This document shows positions 57,733 to 64,000 of a stretch of DNA of 64,000 bases, one piece after another (the stretch's first letter is position 1; each line of letters opens with the position of its first letter). Position numbers and translations under genes: made by a program. Origin of the DNA: Thunnus maccoyii. Lineage: Eukaryota; Chordata; Actinopteri; Scombriformes; Scombridae. Under the pieces are notes generated by a model. That model saw only the letters and a program-made list of their open reading frames with translations, made no database searches and was not told where the DNA came from. The stretch is from assembly GCF_910596095.1 (NCBI RefSeq), contig NC_056543.1, forward strand, positions 22,206,542 through 22,270,541, given 5' to 3'.

Positions 57733-58786
57733 GGTATGGATTATTTATCTTTTGCGTGTGTTTCTCATTTGACATCTCATCATCTGGCGGTTTGTCGAGG
57801 GTGTTTGCTCACAGGGATGGATGCTGGCTTGAGGAGAAAGCAGCACCTCCCAGCAGGATCAGAATCATACATGTTTACTGCAAAGAGCAAGATCTCAAAT
57901 GTCGATTTTGCTGTTTATGTTTTTATACATGGCCTGCTGTTTTTTTAATTGTGCTGAACGCTACATCCTGCAGCATCAGGCAGCATCAGCAGATATCATG
58001 ACGCAATATTTGTTATTGTCCGAGTGTCAGTGGGAAAAAAAAAACATGTATCCACGCTGAGGTAATAATGACAATATTATTGGGCAGTGCTGCCATAAAT
58101 AGACTCTCCATTGGGCTGCGTCCATTTATTTCCATGCACCCTGCCTGGTAAACAGACAGGATGACACCCTGTTTCACGCAGGTTTATAAAATGCCATCGA
58201 AGCGTTGATTTAGGATTATGGGGAAAAAAATGTTACTTTTTTTCAATGTATATTACATCTAATACCGGATGTGTTGCTTATGATGTCACGCAAGAGCAGG
58301 CCTCCCAGATGCTCCCAGCAAAGCGTACAGGATTAGATTTGATCTGTTGAGTCACAGTTTTTACTCTTTTCATAACAGAGAGGCAACTGAATATCAGTTC
58401 TTCTGTGATTCACCTACAACTGCCCCCTATTTCTGTCTTTCTATTGCTCGCTCCCATTCTGTGTGAGCGTTTTGATGAATATTTTTGAGAAAAGGCATTA
58501 GAGACTTGTGAACCCTCCCATCTCCACGGTGTTGTGTCAGCTCTGAATGTTCCTCCTGTGCGTGAGTCTGACCCTGTAGCAGTTCAACATCATCAAAGGT
58601 TCCTTTCTCATGCTTAGTTTCTCTGCTGTCTGGGTAACAAACACTTCTTTATTCATGATGTTACTACATTTGTGTGTGTGTGTGTGGCTCCTCTTGAGAA
58701 TTAACTCCTTTGCATATTCCCCTCCTCTTTGATCAATCTGATCAGAAAGCAATTAATGGATCAGTCTCGGTGGATGGAGCCAGCAA

Positions 58787-58827
58787 TCCTGCCAACCATG
58801 CAACCATGTGTTGCATGGTTGGCAGGA
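58787..58827. repeat. Perfect 18-bp inverted repeat (hairpin)
   Basis: The arms 58787-58804 (TCCTGCCAACCATGCAAC) and 58810-58827 are exact reverse complements around the 5-nt loop CATGT. The transcript would fold into a stable 41-nt hairpin. It is shorter than a usual microRNA precursor, and there is no T-run terminator, so no role is assigned. Confidence 0.85.
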
Positions 58828-59465
58828 CACTCCTACATCAAGTAGACGACTGTAGATAAGACTCAAGGGACCGCCGATTGGCACAGCTCAGCTCCGGACT
58901 GAAACGTGATCGATAGGTGTAAATTGAGAGGAACATCGGGGTTACAGGGGGACACAGGAAAAGGAGATGGCTGGAGCGAAAAAAAGAAAAAGGGAAATGT
59001 TGATGACAAAGCATATGCAAGGAGACAGATCAACAGAATTAGAGAAAAGAAAGAAAGATGCCTGAGAGAGAAGCACTGCAGTGCAGCCGGTGCTGACAGC
59101 ATCTGCAGGGGGCCAGCTGTGTGTTCCCAGCCTGACTAACTGGGTCATTTTTGTCTCCTTAGGACCACCTGAATCCTCTCTACTTTCATACAACACTGCT
59201 CTCTGGTTGTTCACCACCATTATCCTCACCTTCTCTTAAAGAAAAACATATCTCCCACTGACCTGCTTTGCATGATTGAGGTCAGAGGTCACCTACAGAC
59301 CAGCAGCTGTGGAGCTGGTCAGGATTCAGCTTCTTGCTCAGTAGTACTTCATCAATGTGGCTACTTGCTCTTATAGGACTTGAACCCAGGAGTCTGTAAC
59401 AACCAGCCACACTGTTGACAGTTTGAAAGGAAGCCCGCATCTCCATTACTCTCCCAAGTAAAACT

Positions 59466-60050
59466 GAAACAATTTGCTGATTAACTGATATGTCGATCAT
59501 CAGAAGATTAATTCGCAACCATTTAACGATTGATTCATCGCTCTTCAAGCAAGAATACCAAACATTCTCTGCTCCCAGCTTCTCAAATATGAATATTTTT
59601 ATATAATAAGTTAAAGGTGTTGCTGTTTTGGACTGTTGGTTGGACTTGGACTTCAGGAAATTGTGATTTTTCACAATTTTCTTGTATTTAAACAGATTAA
59701 GCGTTTAATCAAGTAAATAATTGGTAGATTAATCAATAATCTGCCGATGCAGCTGCAACTTACTTTATCTATGAGTTATTTTTATGTTTAGTCGTTTATT
59801 CTATAAAATATCAGAAAATTGTGAAAAACACCCATCGCAATTTCCTAAAGGGATGTTATCAAATTACTTGTTTTTTGTCCGATCAACACTCCAAAATTAA
59901 AACATTTACTATGACACAAAACTAAAAAAAGCAGTAAATCCTCACATTTGAGCCAGAGGATTTTGGGCTTTTTTGATTGATAAAAGAGTTTATAAATTAT
60001 TAAAATTATGAAAATTGTTGTAACTAGATTAATCAGTAAATCGACAAATA
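59466..60050. repeat. Two inverted copies of the ATTAATC-type repeat
   Basis: Copy one (about 59466-59745) reads forward, with CCAAACATTCTCTG, TTTTGGACTGTTGGTTGGAC and GGAAATTGTGA...TTTTTCACAATTTTC. Copy two (about 59757-60050) reads in reverse, with AGAAAATTGTGAAAAACACC...CAATTTCC and a ...TTTTGGGCTTTTTTGATTG end. Both have ATTAATC-rich termini. A third relative is in mfsd9 intron 2. Confidence 0.6.
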
Positions 60051-60126
60051 ATTTCCGCGCTACTCTGGGGAACTTTGTGTTTCCCTTCAAGCTGACTGCA
60101 TGTTGCTGATGATCATCAGACTGATG

Positions 60127-60148
60127 TGATGATGATGATGATGATGAT
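60127..60148. repeat. (GAT)n microsatellite
   Basis: A short perfect trinucleotide run of about seven units. Confidence 0.9.
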
Positions 60149-63059
60149 CCGTGACTCCCCGTGGTTTTGCATTAGATTCACTGTGGGTTTCCTAGAGAGC
60201 GTCCCGCAGTGCCTGAGGCAGTGGAGATTACAGCATGTTAAAAGACGGCTCCCACTGACAATGAACTCCCACAAAGCCTAATGAGGCAGAGCATCCATGC
60301 TGTATTTTGTCATCTGTTATGGTCTGAGATGAAGGTGCCAAAACAGAGATTAAACTGGCAAAGAGCATCACAATCACACGCTAAATAGTGTGTGTGTATG
60401 TGTGTAACTATACAGACAACTTTGAATGTTGTGTGTGTCACCGGGGGAGCCGATGTTTTCAATTGTGCGCGGCGTGTGACGTCAAAACAGATTCACGTGT
60501 AAAAATAGATCGCCATCACCGAGGTCCTTACACATGAATGCACAGTGGCACACACACGGATCCTCTCTGTTCGTGAGTGTAGAATCAAATAAACAGCCGC
60601 GCAAAAGACAGACAAACCCTCCCAGTATCAGATATTCCCACTGTCTACCAGGTCTGTGTATATGAGGGCTGAAAAGGGAGAGAAATGTATCCAGTCTGTG
60701 CAAGAAGATATTTGTGTGGCACATGCACGCATATAAAAGAGGAAATGTTAACTAAGTCTGACATGCCACAGGAAATGTAAACATTTACCTCCTGGGGCAA
60801 TCTGAAGCAGCCTTCAGCTCAGGTTAGTCGTCAGACCACTTACTCTTAACCTTTCACATTTTCTTCACACACAGTTTTTCTCTTTCATATTTCTGCCTCT
60901 GTGTCTGTCCTCCACTCACAGTTTTGTTGCTCATATTTATCTTTAGTTGTGTGATGCAGGGGCTGAATCAACCCACTCACTGCTGAGTACAACTATTACA
61001 TCAGTGTCTCCACGGAGGAGCGGCTGTGTGACATTTGATCTTGTCTTTGTGCTGTATACGACATTAATCAAGCATATACCTCCTAATCCCCTGACTGAAT
61101 CATGTTACATATAAGACTTTTTTCTTCCTCTTTCACATCTCTTCTTCTTCCTGTTTGCTGTAATAAGCATGCTGTGGTCTGCACTGATACTGACCAAAAA
61201 AACCAAGAAGTTAAAAATGAAAACAAGGGAAGCGCCGCACCTGACGAGACAGAAATATATAAAGAAATGAGGTAGAAACATTTGCTCTGACACCAACAGA
61301 TATTTAAAAGACATTTCTAACAAATCAAAAGACGTGAAGAAATGGCAAAATGGGACATGGAGAGGTGAAGGCCTAGCAGTTTGTCTCTGCACATTAGTGC
61401 AAAAAAGAGGATTTAGATGAAACCAAAGGGGATTGAAGAGGACAGAAGCACAGCGAGGAGATGAAACAAGAGAGGCGGTAAATGTTTCAGTGGAGCCAAA
61501 TCTCCTGTGTTGGGAACTTGGCACAGCCTTAGTTTTCTGTTCGCTCTCACACTTACACACAACTGCAGCATCTGTTAGGTAACAACACGTGCAGCTCTAT
61601 ACTGTACGCTGTGGCTTTTGCTTGATCAGCTCTGTCTTCACAAAGTGAGTATTGGACGTGACAGACGGATGTCTCGGTTTGCACTATGTGTTATACCACA
61701 AGTACTTACTGTACATGGTGGAATAATAATTGCTGAGATGATAGTAGCTATGTAAGGCCCAAGAGTTTGTGGTTAAAGTGATAGTGTAAGTGCGTTATCA
61801 GATTGTAGTATTGTAGTATTGTTTATAGTCAAAAAAATGAAACAGTCTGTAATTTTTGCCATTTTAAGCATTTTCAGTCAGTTTTCTAGCAGTTTGTTTT
61901 AGAGCAGCACATCTTGACAAGTACAAGCCAGATTCATGTTTGGTATTTAATTCATGGCTCACAGAGGATAATTCTTTCGTGGTTTTGGTGGCCCCCTGAC
62001 CTCCTCATATTGTACCACTGGCAGGTCAAAAGATCCTTTTCACCCACACTGGCCCATGACAAGTTATCTCTAAAAATAATGGCATCAGATTCCCATGAAA
62101 TCCACAGGTGATATTCATGGACCCCAGATGAAGAACGCTCACTGTATGTTTTTGTTTTCTGAACTCACACCTGGCCAAAATTTCTACTTATGCTAAAGAA
62201 ATATCAAAAACCTAATTAACAGATTAAATTTATTGAAAAGAATTTCATTGTAGTGACCTATATGTTGTTTTTCAAGTCCAACACTTGGGCATTATTTGTA
62301 TTTTATACAAGACCTGCAAAAGGAGCTTTACTTTTGATTTAAAAATATTGAATTACAGTTTTTCCTCAGTGTCCTAGAAGCTGCCTCGGAAATAAATCAT
62401 GATTCTTGGCGCCTTCCTACATTATGCTGATATTTTTGGCCATAATCTTGATCCAGCAGCATTTAATAAAAGTCAAATCGGAGTCACAGCATTATCTGCT
62501 GTATCTGTCTGTGTATATATCTGTTGACACTAGTCTGTCTGAAAGCAAACCTCAGTTTTCAAAAAAACACTAGAGAAGCAAAAATAGCATCTGGAGACAG
62601 CAGGTGCTGATTTTGTCACAGTGTTCGTCTACAGCTGTGTGAAAAGTGACACTTTTCTCTCACAGAAAATCTTCTCACTGCCTATATTAGCACATTAACA
62701 GAGAGGAAAGAAGAAGTTCAGAACTGACATGAAAACTACACATCCTCTCATATACTGTTCATGTCAGAATGGAGCATCATGGCAAACACTTAAATAGCCA
62801 ACTTACATTAGTTATTCAGCTCTCTAACCTTTTAAAATAGCTCACTGTAATGCAATGCTGAGCATATGTGCAGCAGCAACCTTTACGTAACTAATTACAA
62901 TCAGTTTTCTAATTTTGTCTAATTTTACTGAGCTCAGCTGCCATCTCGATGAAAGGATGACATCATTATCAAAGAGTTAAGGATGTCCAGTCTGCCTCAG
63001 CTGTTTCCATGGAGACAACTGATTAGCACTTTGTTGTTTCCATCTGTTTCCCTTTCAGG

Positions 63060-63478
63060 TTCATCAGTGACAACCGTGTGACAGCTGAGATCAACACTCA
63101 AGGGAAAAGCGCACATATCTCAAAGAACTGACGTGACAGACGAGTTTTGATTTTGCGTCTGGTCGACATCGTTCTGCTCTTCAGCCACTTCATTCTAAAA
63201 TCAATCCTCAGCCCAGACGTGAACCTGCCATGTCTGGGAAGGAGCGCAGCCCTCGCCATCGGCCATGGTCGGTCTACCGGGCCAACACATTTGATCTCTC
63301 AGCTGAGATGATGGGGTTGGCGTTGTCAGGTAACTAAGTAACTGCTACCGTAGTAACCTGTTCACTCCACTTAGGATGAAACAGCAGGGCATTAAAAAGA
63401 AGTCCTCCCCACCTCTTTCTCTCTCTACTACAGGAAACAGTCAGGATCCAGATGAGCCTGTGCTGGAGTTCAGTGTGG
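63060..63478 (+). CDS. inpp4a: Inositol polyphosphate 4-phosphatase type I, first coding exons (partial)
   Basis: Coding exon 1 starts at ATG 63230 and ends at 63329 (TCAG|GTAACT). It probably begins, with 5' UTR, at 63060 after the acceptor TTTCCCTTTCAG. Coding exon 2 is 63434-63478, between a CT-rich acceptor ending CTACAG and the donor GTGG|GTAAG. Together they encode 48 residues (145 nt, open at the last codon), including SPRHRPWSVYRANTFDLSAE and the segment GNSQDPDEPVLEFSV. The latter matches the opening of INPP4A, just ahead of its C2 domain. INPP4A removes the 4-phosphate from PtdIns(3,4)P2, dampening PI3K signalling on endosomes. No further exon is visible before the right edge; the remaining ~900 codons lie outside. 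INPP4B is the less likely alternative, as its N-terminus differs. Minus-strand and other plus-strand frames here are spurious. Confidence 0.8.
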
Positions 63479-63714
63479 GTAAGTTCAGGAAGAAATTGGC
63501 TGGCTGTGTGTGTTCCACTGGAGATGGTATAATTAGTAATGGTCAAAATATTAAACTTTGAAAGATCCTTTTTTGTACACAGTTTATTGACAGAGATCCT
63601 TACAATTAAGCAGGCCAAATGAGTCCATTATAAGAGAAGGTGGAAACTTGAAGATGAAATTTTAGATGGTGTATTTAGATTGTTGACAAAAATGGCAAAA
63701 ATATATCAACAAGC

Positions 63715-63965
63715 CACACTGTTGTACATCGTTACACGTTCTTTCATTACCATGAACGTGGGCACTGTGGTTTATTTTGAATCAATTCCACAAACACCTG
63801 TTGCAGTAAAAATTCACTTGTACACCAAATGTGTATTAGTCCACAGCTGAAAATAGTCCCCCAAACTACAAAAACTGTGAAAACTATTAAAACTACAGTG
63901 TCCAGCTGTTTTAGGAAATTACTGAGCAATTTTTAAAAGTGAAACTGTATTTGTGATCCAATTTT
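63715..63965. repeat. Teleost dispersed repeat, copy B
   Basis: The second copy of the repeat at 24990-25260, sharing TGTGGTTTATTTTGA-type, TTGCAGTAAAAATTCAC-type, ATGTGTATTAGTCCACAGCTG-type and ACTACAGTGTCCAGCTGTT segments in order. It lies inside inpp4a intron 2. Confidence 0.5.
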
Positions 63966-64000
63966 AAAGATTTAGATCTAAGTAGGAACTGATGGGCTTG

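Larger units (their letters stand above)
56292..63059. other. Intergenic region upstream of inpp4a
   Basis: No coding exons recognised. It contains an (ATT)n run, a possible CpG-rich first exon at 57548-57732, a perfect hairpin at 58787-58827, two inverted copies of a teleost repeat (59466-60050), a (GAT)n run and a CpG-containing block with a CRE near 60450-60500. Frames up to 166 codons lack family features. Non-coding 5' exons of inpp4a probably lie somewhere here. Confidence 0.5.

Noticed and set aside
57448..57948. 166-codon plus-strand frame
   Set aside because: The longest non-gene frame outside known exons, but it has no recognisable domain, crosses AT-rich and CpG-rich halves of different character, and contains a plausible splice donor.
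58787..58827. MicroRNA precursor
   Set aside because: The perfect stem is 18 bp with a 5-nt loop, and flanking bases do not extend the pairing, so it is too short for a standard Drosha/Dicer substrate.
59290..59400. tRNA gene suggested by an inverted GGGTTCAAGTCC-like B box
   Set aside because: No matching A box or cloverleaf could be formed; probably part of a repeat.

Overview
The window is nuclear DNA of a ray-finned fish, most likely a percomorph teleost. Split vertebrate genes with GT..AG introns sit in AT-rich sequence full of (CA)n and (GATA)n microsatellites and short inverted-repeat transposons of the kinds common in teleosts. There are no operons, CRISPR arrays or other prokaryotic features. 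I assembled three complete genes and the start of a fourth by hand, from splice sites and reading-frame phase. Gene names rest on recalled family sequences, not on a database search.

Layout. 1-25 kb is a gene-poor flank. It holds several dispersed repeats, a TTAA-flanked MITE, a LINE 3' remnant, three AT-rich blocks that may be enhancers, and one weak candidate for a small TATA-driven gene (19.1-22.2 kb). 26.1-29.4 kb carries tmem182 on the minus strand (5 coding exons, 241 aa). 32.4-40.6 kb carries mfsd9 on the plus strand (6 coding exons, 473 aa), divergent from tmem182. 42.6-53.6 kb carries a plasma-membrane Na+/H+ exchanger of the SLC9A2/SLC9A4 type on the minus strand (13 coding exons, 817 aa), convergent with mfsd9. 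54.7-56.3 kb is a DNA transposon with a Tc1-like remnant inserted inside it. 63.2-63.5 kb holds the first two coding exons of an inpp4a-like phosphoinositide 4-phosphatase gene, which runs off the right edge.

How the genes relate. They do not form a pathway. tmem182 encodes a claudin-like muscle membrane protein, mfsd9 an orphan transporter, slc9a2 an acid-base/volume exchanger, and inpp4a a lipid phosphatase. Their order and orientations (tmem182 <- -> mfsd9 -> <- slc9a2) match what I recall of human 2q12, so this is an old syntenic block. inpp4a next to slc9a2, with no slc9a4 between, is the main difference.

I see no clearly new biological system. The best leads are an inverted MITE pair inside the slc9a2 transcription unit that could form long double-stranded RNA, an abutting AP-1/CRE motif upstream of slc9a2, a perfect 18-bp hairpin at 58.8 kb, and the candidate small secreted-protein gene at 19-22 kb.
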